Assembly: GCF_013385985.1 (NCBI RefSeq)
Contig: NZ_JACAOY010000012.1
Coordinates: 474,064-538,063, forward strand
Source: Pseudomonas sp. B6002
GTDB taxonomy: Bacteria > Pseudomonadota > Gammaproteobacteria > Pseudomonadales > Pseudomonadaceae
Length of the DNA stretch: 64,000 nt
Reading direction: 5' to 3'
Shown here in pieces: positions 1-8,869 of the stretch (position 1 is its first letter; every line of letters starts with the position of its first letter). The position numbers and the translations under genes were made by a program. The notes below the pieces were generated by a model. It saw nothing but the letters and a program-made list of their open reading frames with translations. It searched no databases and was not told where the DNA came from.

Positions 1-206
1 GCCTGGCCGCCCTGGAATACGCCAAGAAAGCCCCGGACACTGCCACTGCCGGCGACGCCTTCTCCCGCCAGGAAGCCGGTATCGCCCTGCGCAAAGGCGA
101 GCCTGAGCTGCTCGACGCGGTGAACAAGGCCCTCGACAAACTGCGCGCCGACGGCACCTTGAAGAAGCTGTCCGAGAAGTACTTCAACGCTGACGTCACT
201 GAATAA
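1..206 (+). CDS. tcyJ: Cystine/amino-acid ABC transporter substrate-binding protein, C-terminal part
   Basis: Only the last 67 residues are inside the window; the open frame begins at base 3 and ends ...YFNADVTE. The tail pattern (a lysine-rich helix with ALDKLRADGTLKKLSEKYF) is that of periplasmic polar amino-acid binding proteins of the FliY/TcyJ family. The stop codon overlaps the ATG of the permease gene by one base (TAATG), and the permease and ATPase that follow closely match E. coli TcyL and TcyN, so cystine binding is the natural inference. The ligand cannot be read from this fragment. Confidence 0.8.
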   Translation, partial: LAALEYAKKAPDTATAGDAFSRQEAGIALRKGEPELLDAVNKALDKLRADGTLKKLSEKYFNADVTE

Positions 207-871
207 TGGAAGCAGGTTTCCAACTCGCGCTGGACTCCGCGCCCTTTCTGCTCAAGGGCGCGTACTACACAGTGATTCTTAGCCTCGGCGGAATGTTTTT
301 CGGCTTGCTGCTGGGCTTCGGCCTGGCCTTGATGCGCCTGTCGCGCTTCAAGCTGGCAAGCTGGATCGCCCGGGTCTATGTGTCGTTCTTTCGCGGCACG
401 CCCTTGCTGGTGCAGCTGTTCCTGATCTACTACGGCTTACCGCAAGTGGGCATCGAGCTGGATCCGATCCCGGCGGCCTTGATCGGCTTCTCGCTGAACA
501 TGGCCGCTTACGCCTGTGAAATCCTGCGGGCCGCCATCGCTTCCATCGAGCGTGGCCAGTGGGAAGCCGCTGCGAGTATCGGCATGACTCGCGCGCAGAC
601 CCTGCGCCGGGCCATCCTGCCGCAAGCTATGCGCACGGCGTTGCCGCCGTTGGGCAACAGCTTTATTTCGCTGGTCAAGGACACGGCGCTGGCCGCTACC
701 ATCCAGGTGCCCGAGCTGTTCCGCCAGGCCCAATTGGTGTCTGCGCGAACCTTCGAAATCTTCACCATGTACCTGTCCGCCGCCTTGATCTACTGGATTC
801 TGGCGAGCATCCTGGCGCACTTCCAAAACCGCCTGGAAGACCGGGTCAACCGGCATGACCTGGAGTCTTGA
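206..871 (+). CDS. tcyL: L-cystine ABC transporter permease TcyL (YecS family)
   Basis: This 221-residue inner-membrane permease of the polar amino-acid family matches E. coli TcyL (YecS) along its whole length as I recall it, including GGMFFGLLLGF, FRGTPL, YYGLPQ.GIELDPIP and the cytoplasmic EAA loop (GQWEAAASIGM, residues about 117-127) that contacts the ATPase. It should form a homodimeric channel for cystine. The start is fixed by the TAATG overlap with the binding-protein gene. The ATPase gene follows after three bases, so the three genes form one operon whose promoter lies outside the window. Confidence 0.93.
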   Translation: MEAGFQLALDSAPFLLKGAYYTVILSLGGMFFGLLLGFGLALMRLSRFKLASWIARVYVSFFRGTPLLVQLFLIYYGLPQVGIELDPIPAALIGFSLNMAAYACEILRAAIASIERGQWEAAASIGMTRAQTLRRAILPQAMRTALPPLGNSFISLVKDTALAATIQVPELFRQAQLVSARTFEIFTMYLSAALIYWILASILAHFQNRLEDRVNRHDLES

Positions 872-874
872 AGC

Positions 875-1621
875 ATGATCGTGGTTGAAAAACTGACCAA
901 ACAATTCAAGGGCCAGGTGGTACTCAACGGCATCGACCTTGAGGTCAAGGAAGGCGAAGTCGTCGCCATCATTGGCCCCAGCGGTTCCGGCAAGACCACC
1001 TTGCTGCGCTGCCTGAATTTCCTCGAAGAACCCACCAGTGGCCGCATCAAGGTGGGTGACATCGAGATTGACACCGGCAAGCCGCTCAACCAGCAACAAG
1101 GCCTGGTGCGACGCTTACGCCAGCACGTGGGCTTCGTGTTCCAGAACTTCAACCTGTTCCCCCACCGCACCGCGCTGGAAAACGTCATCGAAGGCCCGAT
1201 CGTGGTCAAGAAGATGCCACGCGACGCGGCGGTCGCCCTCGGTCGCAAGCTGCTGGCCAGGGTTGGCCTGGCGGGCAAGGAAGCGTCATACCCGCGGCGC
1301 CTGTCGGGCGGCCAGCAACAGCGCGTGGCGATTGCCCGTGCGCTGGCCATGGAGCCGGAGGTGATCCTGTTCGACGAACCCACCTCGGCCCTCGACCCGG
1401 AGTTGGTGGGTGAAGTGCTGGCGACCATCCGCAGCCTCGCCGAAGAAAACCGCACCATGGTCATCGTCACCCACGAAATGAGTTTTGCCCGCGATGTGGC
1501 CAATCGGGTGATCTTCTTCGATAAGGGCGTGATCGTGGAGCAAGGCGAAGCCAAGGCGCTGTTCGCCAACCCCAAGGAAGAACGCACCAAGCAGTTCCTG
1601 AGCAAGTTTCTCGCCCACTGA
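875..1621 (+). CDS. tcyN: L-cystine ABC transporter ATP-binding protein TcyN (YecC family)
   Basis: 248-residue ABC ATPase with Walker [10 protein letters not shown] (residues about 33-41), Q-loop [10 protein letters not shown], signature LSGGQQQR, Walker [13 protein letters not shown] and switch histidine in VTHEMSF. Sequence and length match TcyN/YecC, which energises uptake of cystine and related sulfur amino acids (diaminopimelate in E. coli). Its ribosome-binding site (GGAG) lies inside the end of tcyL. It closes the operon; a REP doublet follows about 30 bases downstream. Confidence 0.93.
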   Translation: MIVVEKLTKQFKGQVVLNGIDLEVKEGEVVAIIGPSGSGKTTLLRCLNFLEEPTSGRIKVGDIEIDTGKPLNQQQGLVRRLRQHVGFVFQNFNLFPHRTALENVIEGPIVVKKMPRDAAVALGRKLLARVGLAGKEASYPRRLSGGQQQRVAIARALAMEPEVILFDEPTSALDPELVGEVLATIRSLAEENRTMVIVTHEMSFARDVANRVIFFDKGVIVEQGEAKALFANPKEERTKQFLSKFLAH

Positions 1622-1652
1622 AACATCCCCTGGGTCTATGGAAAATGGCTTG

Positions 1653-1739
1653 TGTGGAAGCTGGCTTGCCTGCGATGCAGACACCTGGGTGTATCCATCA
1701 CACCCAGGTGATGCTATCGCAGGCAAGCCAGCTCCTACA
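1653..1739. repeat. REP doublet (REPIN) after tcyN
   Basis: Two inverted REP units with GGCTTGCCTGCGAT cores flank a nested perfect hairpin, ACACCTGGGTGT / ACACCCAGGTG. The arms begin TGTGGAAGCTGG and end CCAGCTCCTACA. It sits just after the tcyN stop and could protect the 3' end of the transcript. Confidence 0.9.
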
Positions 1740-2017
1740 TGAAGCGCGGTCCCACAGGGAATGCTCATTCCAGCCTGTAAAACACCCCGCCGTCACCACC
1801 CGAATATCCCCGCGCGAGTCAGACCCTTCTGAATTTCCCCCTGCTCGCCGTTTAGCCCCGTGCCGCCATTGACGCTCCCCGGCCAACCCTCTTATCTAGG
1901 GCCTAGAGGATTGGATCCTATCCCGGCTACTCACTGAATCGTTCCCTTTCGGCCCCCTTGCGCACCCGCGCCAACGGTTCGGAACGATTGCTGCTGGCTG
2001 CATCAAGGAGATTACGT
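1740..2017. other. Intergenic region without a recognised gene
   Basis: I see no convincing coding frame, RNA gene or terminator here. There are short palindromic stretches near 1893-1921 (CTAGGGCCTAG followed by GGATTGGATCC). The promoter of the gene starting at 2018 presumably lies here, but I cannot point to clear -35/-10 boxes. Confidence 0.4.
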
Positions 2018-2803
2018 ATGACGCGCACTGCAACCCCGCCCCTGCTCACCGCCCCGACCCTGCCCCAGGCGCATCGGGAAGGCATCAACGCCCTGGCCGC
2101 CACCCAGCTGCAAGTCGACATTGCGCCCTACCCCGGCATGGACGAGGGCGACTTGATCGAACTGTTCTGGAACAACTGCTTCGCCGCCTCACGGAGGATC
2201 ACGGCCTGCAAGATCGGCATGCCGACCCAGCTGCGCGTACCGGAAAGCTTTGTGCAGGATGGCTTGGCGCGAGTGCACTACCAGGTGATGCAAGTGGGCT
2301 ACGGCCCGGTCCGTTCCGCCCCGACGCGGGTAAAGGTGAAGACCAATTACCCCGGCGGCGAGCCTTCGCCCCTGTTCAGCGATGAAAACCAGAACCTCGC
2401 CCCGGTGGGCCTGCCCGAAACGATCCGTCGCCATGGCGTCAATGGTCATCAGGTGCGGCGTGGCATCCCACTGACCATCGAGCCCTACCTGAACATGAGC
2501 AGCGGCGACGCCATCACCCTGCGCTGGGGCGATGTGCGCCTGGACCTGCCGCCAATCCAACCGTCGGACGTCGGCCTGACGGTCCACCTGTGGGTGCCCC
2601 CGGCGGTGATTGTCGAGGCCGGCGACGACAGCCGTCTGGACGTGACGTACTGCATCCTTGATCGCGTGGGCAATAATTCACGCTGGGCACCGACCCGCAC
2701 GCTGAACATCGCCGCCTGCTCACCCCAGGCGCCAGCCCGGCCCGCCAGGGCCGCGTCGACCTACCAACCGCATCACCCTGGTTCACCCTGCGAACCGGGG
2801 TGA
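2018..2803 (+). CDS. Hypothetical protein with two similar Ig-like repeat units
   Basis: I do not recognise a characterised family. The ATG at 2018 is preferred over the longer frame from 1958 because AAGGAG lies 7 bases upstream. The 261-residue product has no signal peptide or membrane segment and appears to contain two related units of about 110 residues. Each starts with a G[DE]..-L-x-W pattern (EGDLIELFWNN, then SGDAITLRWGD) and each ends with a Y.V/Y.I..VGY/VGNNSRWAPTRT beta-strand pattern, typical of Ig-like or fibronectin-like folds repeated in large Pseudomonas surface proteins. The C-terminal 25 residues are Pro/Ala-rich and low complexity. No neighbour indicates a role. Confidence 0.65.
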   Translation: MTRTATPPLLTAPTLPQAHREGINALAATQLQVDIAPYPGMDEGDLIELFWNNCFAASRRITACKIGMPTQLRVPESFVQDGLARVHYQVMQVGYGPVRSAPTRVKVKTNYPGGEPSPLFSDENQNLAPVGLPETIRRHGVNGHQVRRGIPLTIEPYLNMSSGDAITLRWGDVRLDLPPIQPSDVGLTVHLWVPPAVIVEAGDDSRLDVTYCILDRVGNNSRWAPTRTLNIAACSPQAPARPARAASTYQPHHPGSPCEPG

Positions 2804-2928
2804 CAGCCCTTCTATGCATATTCCTAGAAGTTAGTTTATTTAAAGATTTAACACGCTTAGGGTATATGCACCGGACCACCGGACATCTCTGATTTTTTTG
2901 TTTTTATTTCATTGAATGCGAGGTCGGT

Positions 2929-2991
2929 ATGGTCAGAATTACCCCGGTGCATAACGCCAGGGCATTACGTGCAGCCAAGGAGCGGCGCTGA
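2929..2991 (+). CDS. Short leader ORF coupled to the sulfur oxidoreductase gene
   Basis: A 20-codon frame, MVRITPVHNARALRAAKERR, has a plausible ribosome-binding site (GCGAGG) five bases before its ATG. Its TGA overlaps the ATG of the next gene (TGATG at 2989-2993). The peptide is basic (five Arg, one Lys) and has no Cys and no internal Met. This arrangement suggests translational coupling or a regulatory leader peptide. It could also be chance; conservation in related genomes would decide. Confidence 0.45.
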   Translation: MVRITPVHNARALRAAKERR

Positions 2992-4244
2992 TGTCTAACT
3001 TGGCTCAAACACCCCCCCAGAGTGGTCTGGACAATGATCGCGATATAGCCCCCCTGCTGTTGCCGGCCGCTGTGCTGCGCAACGACGCAGAGGCGCTGGA
3101 CGCGGCCCACGAGCTTGCCAAGGCCGCACGCCTGCAAGCCGCCAAGCGCGATCAGCAACGCAAACTGCCGTGGGCACAGATCGAACAGTTCACTCGCAGC
3201 GGGCTGGGCAGTATTTCCATTCCCCGCGAATACGGCGGCCCGCAGGTCTCGTTCGTGACCCTGGCCGAGGTGTTCGCAATCATCAGTGCGGCCGACCCGG
3301 CCCTTGGGCAGATCCCGCAGAACCATTTCGGCATCCTGCACCTGGTGCAGGGCGCGGCCACCGAGCGTCAGAAAAAGCAGCTGTTCCAGAGCGTCCTCGA
3401 CGGCTGGCGCATCGGCAATGGCGGCCCGGAACGCGGCACCAAAAACACCCTGGAACTCAAGGCGCGCATCACCGCCAAGGGTGACGGGCATGTGATCAGC
3501 GGCCAGAAGTTCTATTCCACCGGCGCACTGTTTGCCCATTGGGTCGCGGTCAAGGCGCTGAACGATGACGGCAAGCAGGTCATGGCGTTCGTGCGCCGTG
3601 GCACTGAAGGGCTGCGCATCGTGGATGACTGGTCGGGCTTCGGCCAACGCACCACCGCCAGCGGCACGGTACTGCTGGACCAGGTGCCGGTGGACGCAGA
3701 GCTGGTGGTCGAAAACTGGCGCATCGGCGAAACCCCGAATATCCAGGGCGCCGTCTCCCAGTTGATCCAGGCCGCCATTGACGCGGGCATTGCACGCGGT
3801 GCGCTGGACGACACCATCGCCTTCGTGCGTGAACGTTCGCGCCCGTGGGTCGATGCCAACGTCGAACGCGCCAGCGATGACCTGTATGTGATCGCCGACA
3901 TCGGCAAGCTCAAGATCGAGCTGCACGCCGCCGAAGCGCTGCTGCGCAAGGCCGGCCAGGTGCTGGACCAAGTGAGCGCCGCACCGATCACCGCGCAGTC
4001 TGCCGCCCGCGCCTCGATTGCCGTGGCCGAAGCAAAGGTACTGACCACTGAAGTGTCGCTGCAAGTCAGCGAAAAGCTCTTCGAACTGGCCGGCAGCCGC
4101 GCGACCCTCGCCGAGTTCAACCTCGACCGGCATTGGCGCAACGCCCGGGTGCACACCCTGCACGACCCGGTGCGCTGGAAGTATCACGCCATCGGCGCCT
4201 TTCGATTGAACGGCACGCTGCCGGCTCGCCACTCCTGGATTTGA
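2991..4244 (+). CDS. SfnB-family sulfur acquisition oxidoreductase (acyl-CoA dehydrogenase-like), copy 1
   Basis: 417-residue flavoprotein of the acyl-CoA dehydrogenase fold, in the branch that includes SfnB and DszC. Members use reduced flavin to oxidise organosulfur compounds (sulfones, sulfides) during sulfur starvation. Recognisable elements are GQIPQNHFG, the flavin-binding YSTGALFAHW segment, DDWSGFGQRTTASGT and the C-terminal RHWRNARVHTLHDPVRWKYH. AAGGAG upstream supports the ATG, which overlaps the stop of a 20-codon leader frame. The next gene is a paralogue, then a DszA-type monooxygenase, so the operon probably releases sulfite from an organosulfur compound. The substrate cannot be assigned. 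Confidence 0.85.
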   Translation: MSNLAQTPPQSGLDNDRDIAPLLLPAAVLRNDAEALDAAHELAKAARLQAAKRDQQRKLPWAQIEQFTRSGLGSISIPREYGGPQVSFVTLAEVFAIISAADPALGQIPQNHFGILHLVQGAATERQKKQLFQSVLDGWRIGNGGPERGTKNTLELKARITAKGDGHVISGQKFYSTGALFAHWVAVKALNDDGKQVMAFVRRGTEGLRIVDDWSGFGQRTTASGTVLLDQVPVDAELVVENWRIGETPNIQGAVSQLIQAAIDAGIARGALDDTIAFVRERSRPWVDANVERASDDLYVIADIGKLKIELHAAEALLRKAGQVLDQVSAAPITAQSAARASIAVAEAKVLTTEVSLQVSEKLFELAGSRATLAEFNLDRHWRNARVHTLHDPVRWKYHAIGAFRLNGTLPARHSWI

Positions 4245-4270
4245 CCGACCAGACCTCTGGAGAAATACGC

Positions 4271-5464
4271 ATGACCCTTTCTCATCACGTCGCGGTCATC
4301 ACCAGCGACGAACAAGCCCTTATTGTCGCCAGCGACCTGGCCGAAGATTTCCGCCGCGACAGCGCCCAGCGTGACCGCGAACGCCGCCTGCCCCTGCCCG
4401 AACTGGACGTGTTCTCGCGCTCCGGCCTGTGGGGCATCAGCGTGCCCAAGGAGTACGGCGGCGCCGGTGTGTCCAACGTCACCCTGGCCAAGGTCATTGC
4501 ACTGATCGCCCAGGCGGATGCCTCGTTGGGCCAGATCCCGCAGAACCATTTCTACGCCCTTGAAGTGCTGCGGGTGAACGGCACCCCGGCGCAACAACAA
4601 CGCCTGTACGCCGAAGTGCTCGCGGGCCAGCGCTTTGGTAACGCCCTGGCGGAACTGGGCACCAAGACTGCCCATGACCGCGTTACATCGATCACCCGCG
4701 ACGGCGATGGTTTTCGCGTCAGCGGCCGCAAGTTCTATTCCACCGGCGCGATCTACGCCCAGCGCATCCCCACCTCCGTGGTGGATGAGCACGGCGTGCA
4801 GCAACTGGCGTTTGTCCCGCGTGGCAGCGAAGGCCTGACCGTGATCGACGACTGGAGCGGCTTTGGCCAGCGCACCACCGGCAGCGGTTCGGTGGTGTTC
4901 GACAACGTGTGGGTGGCGGCGCAGGACGTGATTGCGTTCCAGAGCGCGTTCGAGCGCCCGACCACCGTCGGCCCGCTGGCACAGATTCTTCACGCAGCCA
5001 TCGACACCGGCATCGCCCGCGCGGCGTTTGAAGATGCGCTGCATTTTGTGCGCACCAAGACCCGCCCGTGGATCGACTCGGGCAACGACAAGGCCACCGA
5101 GGACCCGCTGACCCTGAAAAGCTTCGGCCACCTGAGCGTGCGCCTGCATGCCGCAGAAGCGCTGCTGGAACGCTCGGGTGAATTTCTCGACCGCGCCCAG
5201 GCTGACAGCAACGCCGAGACCGTCGCCGCCGCCTCGATTGCCGTGGCTGAAGTGCGCGCCCTGAGCACCGAGATTTCCCTGGCGGCGGGCAGCACGCTGT
5301 TCGAACTGTCCGGCAGCCAGGCGACCCTGGCCGAGCACGGCCTGGATCGTCACTGGCGCAACGCCCGCGTGCACACCCTGCACGACCCGGTGCGCTGGAA
5401 GTACCACGCGGTGGGCAATTACTACCTCAACGATGCAAACCCGCCACTGCGGGGGACCATCTGA
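4271..5464 (+). CDS. SfnB-family sulfur acquisition oxidoreductase, copy 2
   Basis: 397-residue paralogue of the preceding gene, sharing GQIPQNHF, KFYSTGAIYA, DDWSGFGQRTTGSG and an almost identical C-terminus (RHWRNARVHTLHDPVRWKYH). The start at 4271 follows a GGAG motif; the frame stays open further upstream but that part lies inside copy 1. The TGA overlaps the ATG of the monooxygenase gene (TGATG). Tandem SfnB/DszC-like enzymes next to a DszA-like enzyme are typical of Pseudomonas organosulfur operons. The two copies are divergent enough to suggest different substrates or steps rather than a recent duplication. Confidence 0.85.
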   Translation: MTLSHHVAVITSDEQALIVASDLAEDFRRDSAQRDRERRLPLPELDVFSRSGLWGISVPKEYGGAGVSNVTLAKVIALIAQADASLGQIPQNHFYALEVLRVNGTPAQQQRLYAEVLAGQRFGNALAELGTKTAHDRVTSITRDGDGFRVSGRKFYSTGAIYAQRIPTSVVDEHGVQQLAFVPRGSEGLTVIDDWSGFGQRTTGSGSVVFDNVWVAAQDVIAFQSAFERPTTVGPLAQILHAAIDTGIARAAFEDALHFVRTKTRPWIDSGNDKATEDPLTLKSFGHLSVRLHAAEALLERSGEFLDRAQADSNAETVAAASIAVAEVRALSTEISLAAGSTLFELSGSQATLAEHGLDRHWRNARVHTLHDPVRWKYHAVGNYYLNDANPPLRGTI

Positions 5465-6825
5465 TGGCCAAGAAAAAGATCCTGCTCAATGCCTTCAACA
5501 TGAACTGCATCGGGCACATCAACCACGGTCTGTGGACGCACCCACGGGACACGTCCACCCAGTATAAAACCATCGAATACTGGACCGACCTGGCCAAGAC
5601 CCTGGAGCGCGGGTTGTTCGATGGGCTGTTCATCGCCGACATCGTCGGCGTGTACGACGTCTATCAGAACTCCATCGACGTGCCGCTCAAAGAGTCGATC
5701 CAGCTGCCGGTGAATGACCCGCTGCTGCTGGTCTCGGCCATGGCCGCCGTCACTCAGAACCTTGGTTTCGGTCTCACCGCCAACCTCACCTACGAACCGC
5801 CGTACCTGTTCGCCCGGCGCATGTCCACCCTCGATCACCTGAGCCGTGGCCGCGTGGGCTGGAACATTGTCACCGGCTACCTCGACAGCGCGGCCAAGGC
5901 CATGGGCCTGACCGAGCAGGTCGAGCATGACCGCCGTTATGACCAGGCCGATGAGTACCTGGAGGTGCTCTACAAACTCTGGGAAGGCAGCTGGGAAGAC
6001 GACGCGGTGCTCAACGATCCGCAGGCGCGGGTGTATGCCCAGCCCGGCAAGGTGCACAAGGTCGAGCACCACGGCGAGTTCTACCAGGTGGAGGGTTATC
6101 ACCTGTGCGAACCCTCGCCGCAGCGCACGCCGGTGCTGTTCCAGGCCGGCAGTTCGGATCGCGGTTTGCTGTTCGCCGGGCGTCACGCCGAGTGCGTGTT
6201 CATCAGCGGGCAGAACAAGGCCTCGACCAAAGTGCAGGTGGACAAGGTGCGCGCCAGCGCCGTCGAAGCGGGCCGCAACCCGGACGACATCAAGGTGTTC
6301 ATGGGCCTCAATGTGATCGTGGGCGCCACCGAAGCGCTGGCCTGGGCCAAGCACGCCGAATACCTGAGCTATGCCAGCGCGGAAGCCGGCGTGGCGCACT
6401 TCTCGGCGTCCACGGCCATCGACTTTGCCCAATACGAACTGGACGAACCGATCCAGTACGTGAAGAGCAACGCGATCCAGTCGGCGACCAAGAACCTGCA
6501 GAACAATGACTGGACCCGACGCAAGTTGCTCGAGCAGCACGCCCTGGGCGGGCGCTACATCACCCTGGTCGGTTCGCCGGAACAGGTGGCGGATGAACTG
6601 GAGTCGTGGATCGCGGAGACCGGGCTGGATGGTTTCAACCTGACGCGCATCGTCACGCCGGAAAGCTATGTGGACTTCATCGACCTGGTGGTGCCGGAGC
6701 TGCAGAAGCGTGGGTCGTACAAGACCGCCTACGAGGCCGGCACGCTGCGTGAAAAAGTCTTTCACAACAGCGCGCGCCTGCCCGAACAACACACCGGTTC
6801 TACCTACCGCCACTCCCCCCTGTAG
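5464..6825 (+). CDS. FMN-dependent sulfur monooxygenase of the NtaA/SnaA/DszA family
   Basis: 453-residue bacterial-luciferase-fold monooxygenase. The N-terminus LLNAFNMNCIGHINHGLW, the HDRRYDQADEYLEVLYKLWEGSW block and PVLFQAGSSDRG are hallmarks of the DszA/NtaA/SnaA branch, which uses FMNH2 supplied by a separate reductase to break C-S or C-N bonds. It is the last gene of the sfnB-type operon. Its TAG stop lies inside the first bases of a REP element (TGTAGGAGCC), so the last residues (HSPL) come from sequence abutting the repeat. No flavin reductase gene lies next to it. Confidence 0.87.
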   Translation: MAKKKILLNAFNMNCIGHINHGLWTHPRDTSTQYKTIEYWTDLAKTLERGLFDGLFIADIVGVYDVYQNSIDVPLKESIQLPVNDPLLLVSAMAAVTQNLGFGLTANLTYEPPYLFARRMSTLDHLSRGRVGWNIVTGYLDSAAKAMGLTEQVEHDRRYDQADEYLEVLYKLWEGSWEDDAVLNDPQARVYAQPGKVHKVEHHGEFYQVEGYHLCEPSPQRTPVLFQAGSSDRGLLFAGRHAECVFISGQNKASTKVQVDKVRASAVEAGRNPDDIKVFMGLNVIVGATEALAWAKHAEYLSYASAEAGVAHFSASTAIDFAQYELDEPIQYVKSNAIQSATKNLQNNDWTRRKLLEQHALGGRYITLVGSPEQVADELESWIAETGLDGFNLTRIVTPESYVDFIDLVVPELQKRGSYKTAYEAGTLREKVFHNSARLPEQHTGSTYRHSPL

Positions 6826-6904
6826 GAGCCGGCTTGCCGGCGATAGCGCCCTTGAGATCACTGCAGTATTCAAGGGCCTCATCGCCGGCAAGCCGGCTCC
6901 TACA
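6821..6904. repeat. REP doublet between monooxygenase and metQ
   Basis: Inverted pair with GGAGCCGGCTTGCCGGCGAT cores, ending in GGCTCCTACA. The left unit overlaps and supplies the TAG stop of the monooxygenase gene. It separates the oxidoreductase genes from metQNI. Confidence 0.92.
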
Positions 6905-6935
6905 GGGATCTGTGTAAACACCTTATGACTGGAAA

Positions 6936-7757
6936 ATGATGATGAAAAAAACACTGCTCACCCACCCAGTCAAAGCACTGGCCCTGGCGTTTGGTTTGTT
7001 CAGCTCGGCCGTCTTCGCCGCCGATGCGCCGCTGAAAATCGGCACCACCGCCGCCTTCGCGATCCCGCTGGAAGCTGCCGTGGCCGAGGCGGGCAAGCAA
7101 GGCCTTAAAGTCGAGTTGGTGGAATTCACCGACTGGATTGCCCCCAACGTCAGCCTGGCAGCCGGCGATATCGATGTGAACTACTTCCAGCACATCCCGT
7201 TCCTGGAAAATGCAAAGGCTGCCGCAGGCTTTGACCTGGTGCCCTACGCCCCGGGCATCATCAACAACGTCGGCCTGTACTCGAAGAAATACAAAAGCAT
7301 CAACGACCTGCCACAGGGCGCCAGCGTGGCCATCGCCAACGATCCGATCAACAGCGGTCGCGGCCTGCAATTGCTGGCCAAGGCCGGGCTGATCACGCTC
7401 AAGCCGGGCGTGGGCTACAAGGCCACCGAAGAAGACATCGTGACCAACCCGAAGAAGATCAAGATCCTGCAAGTCGAGGCCGTGCAGCTGGTGCGCGCCT
7501 ATGACGACGCCGACCTGGTGCAGGGCTACCCGGCGTACATCCGCCTGTCCAAGACCTTCGACGCGGAGTCGGCGCTGCTGTTCGACGGCCTTGATCACCC
7601 GGAATACGTGATCCAGTTCGTGATCCAGCCGAAAAGCAAAACCGACCCGCGTGTGATCAAGTTTGTCGACATCTACCAGCATTCGCCGGTGGTACGTGCT
7701 GCACTGGACAAGTCCCTGGGCAAGCTCTACCAGGTCGGCTGGGAAGATAAAAAATGA
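6936..7757 (+). CDS. metQ: MetQ/NlpA-family substrate-binding protein
   Basis: 273-residue periplasmic binding protein of the MetQ family, with a signal peptide ending AVFA-AD and no lipobox cysteine, so a soluble rather than lipid-anchored form. Family features are [10 protein letters not shown], the glycine-rich hinge and [15 protein letters not shown]. Three ATGs in a row (6936, 6939, 6942) make the exact start uncertain by two residues. The stop overlaps the metN start by four bases. MetQ proteins bind methionine, but those in sulfur-starvation operons may bind other thio-compounds; the ligand here is open. Confidence 0.88.
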   Translation: MMMKKTLLTHPVKALALAFGLFSSAVFAADAPLKIGTTAAFAIPLEAAVAEAGKQGLKVELVEFTDWIAPNVSLAAGDIDVNYFQHIPFLENAKAAAGFDLVPYAPGIINNVGLYSKKYKSINDLPQGASVAIANDPINSGRGLQLLAKAGLITLKPGVGYKATEEDIVTNPKKIKILQVEAVQLVRAYDDADLVQGYPAYIRLSKTFDAESALLFDGLDHPEYVIQFVIQPKSKTDPRVIKFVDIYQHSPVVRAALDKSLGKLYQVGWEDKK

Positions 7758-8869
7758 CCGCCGCCCATGCCCAACTGCGCGACCTGGGCTTACCGCCCAG
7801 GGACGCCGAGCAGACCGAACTGCACCCCGACCTGAACCGCGCCCATGTGCGCTTTATCAACCTGGGCAAGACCTACGACGGCGCCGTACACGCCTTGCAA
7901 GGCATCGACCTGGCGATCCAGCGCGGTGAAGTGTTTGGCATCATCGGCCGCAGCGGCGCCGGCAAGTCGTCGCTGATCCGCACCATCAACCGCCTGGAAC
8001 AGCCCAGCAGCGGGCGTGTGCTGATCGACCAGGTGGACATCGGCGACTTCGACGAAGACCGCCTGGTGGCGCTACGCCGGCGCATCGGCATGATTTTCCA
8101 GCACTTCAACCTGATGTCGGCCAAGACCGTGTGGCAGAACGTCGAGCTGCCGCTGAAAGTGGCCGGCGTACCGAAACTGCAGCGCGAGCAGAAGGTGCGT
8201 GAGCTGCTGGAACTGGTGGGTTTGCAGGATAAGCACAGGTCCTATCCGGCGCAGCTGTCCGGAGGGCAGAAACAACGCGTGGGCATCGCCCGCTCGCTGG
8301 TACACGACCCCGAAATTTTGCTGTGCGACGAGGCCACCTCGGCCCTCGACCCGGAGACTACCCAGTCGATTCTCGGCCTGCTGCGCGAGATCAACAAACG
8401 CCTGGGTTTGACCATCGTGCTGATCACTCATGAGATGGCAGTGATCCGCGAGATTTGCGACCGCGTGGTGGTGCTCGAGCACGGGCGTATCGTCGAACAA
8501 GGCCCGGTGTGGCAAGTATTTGGCAACCCGCAGCACGAGGTCAGCAAAACCCTGTTGGCACCGTTGCAACATGGGCTGCCGGAAGAACTGCAAAGCCGTT
8601 TGCAAGCCAGCCCAACGTCGGCGGAGGCCGCGGTGGTACTGCGCTTGCAGTTCACCGGCAGCGACACCGATGAGCCGGACCTGGCCGCGCTGTTCGGCGC
8701 TCTGGGCGGGCGCGTGCGCTTACTGCAAGGCGGCGTGGAACGCATCCAGGGCCACGCCCTCGGGCAACTGCTGCTGGCGGTGAGCGGTTCGCCCCACACC
8801 CCCGAAGAACTGCGCACCCGCGCCGGCAATTGGGCACAACAGGCGGAGGTGCTGGGCTATGTGGTTTGA
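7754..8869 (+). CDS. metN: Methionine-type ABC transporter ATP-binding protein MetN
   Basis: 371-residue ABC ATPase: Walker [11 protein letters not shown]-loop FQHFNLMS, signature LSGGQKQR, Walker [13 protein letters not shown], switch His in THEMAV. Beyond about residue 290 it has a C-terminal extension matching the NIL (ACT-like) domain of MetN, where intracellular methionine binds and inhibits uptake. An N-terminal extension of about 30 residues precedes the ABC core ([11 protein letters not shown]). Coupled to metQ by an ATGA overlap and to metI by an 11-base overlap. Confidence 0.92.
   Translation: MTAAHAQLRDLGLPPRDAEQTELHPDLNRAHVRFINLGKTYDGAVHALQGIDLAIQRGEVFGIIGRSGAGKSSLIRTINRLEQPSSGRVLIDQVDIGDFDEDRLVALRRRIGMIFQHFNLMSAKTVWQNVELPLKVAGVPKLQREQKVRELLELVGLQDKHRSYPAQLSGGQKQRVGIARSLVHDPEILLCDEATSALDPETTQSILGLLREINKRLGLTIVLITHEMAVIREICDRVVVLEHGRIVEQGPVWQVFGNPQHEVSKTLLAPLQHGLPEELQSRLQASPTSAEAAVVLRLQFTGSDTDEPDLAALFGALGGRVRLLQGGVERIQGHALGQLLLAVSGSPHTPEELRTRAGNWAQQAEVLGYVV

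Noticed and set aside
5422-6954. 510-codon minus-strand frame over the monooxygenase gene
   Set aside because: The plus-strand product matches a known family over its full length; the reverse translation shows no domain.
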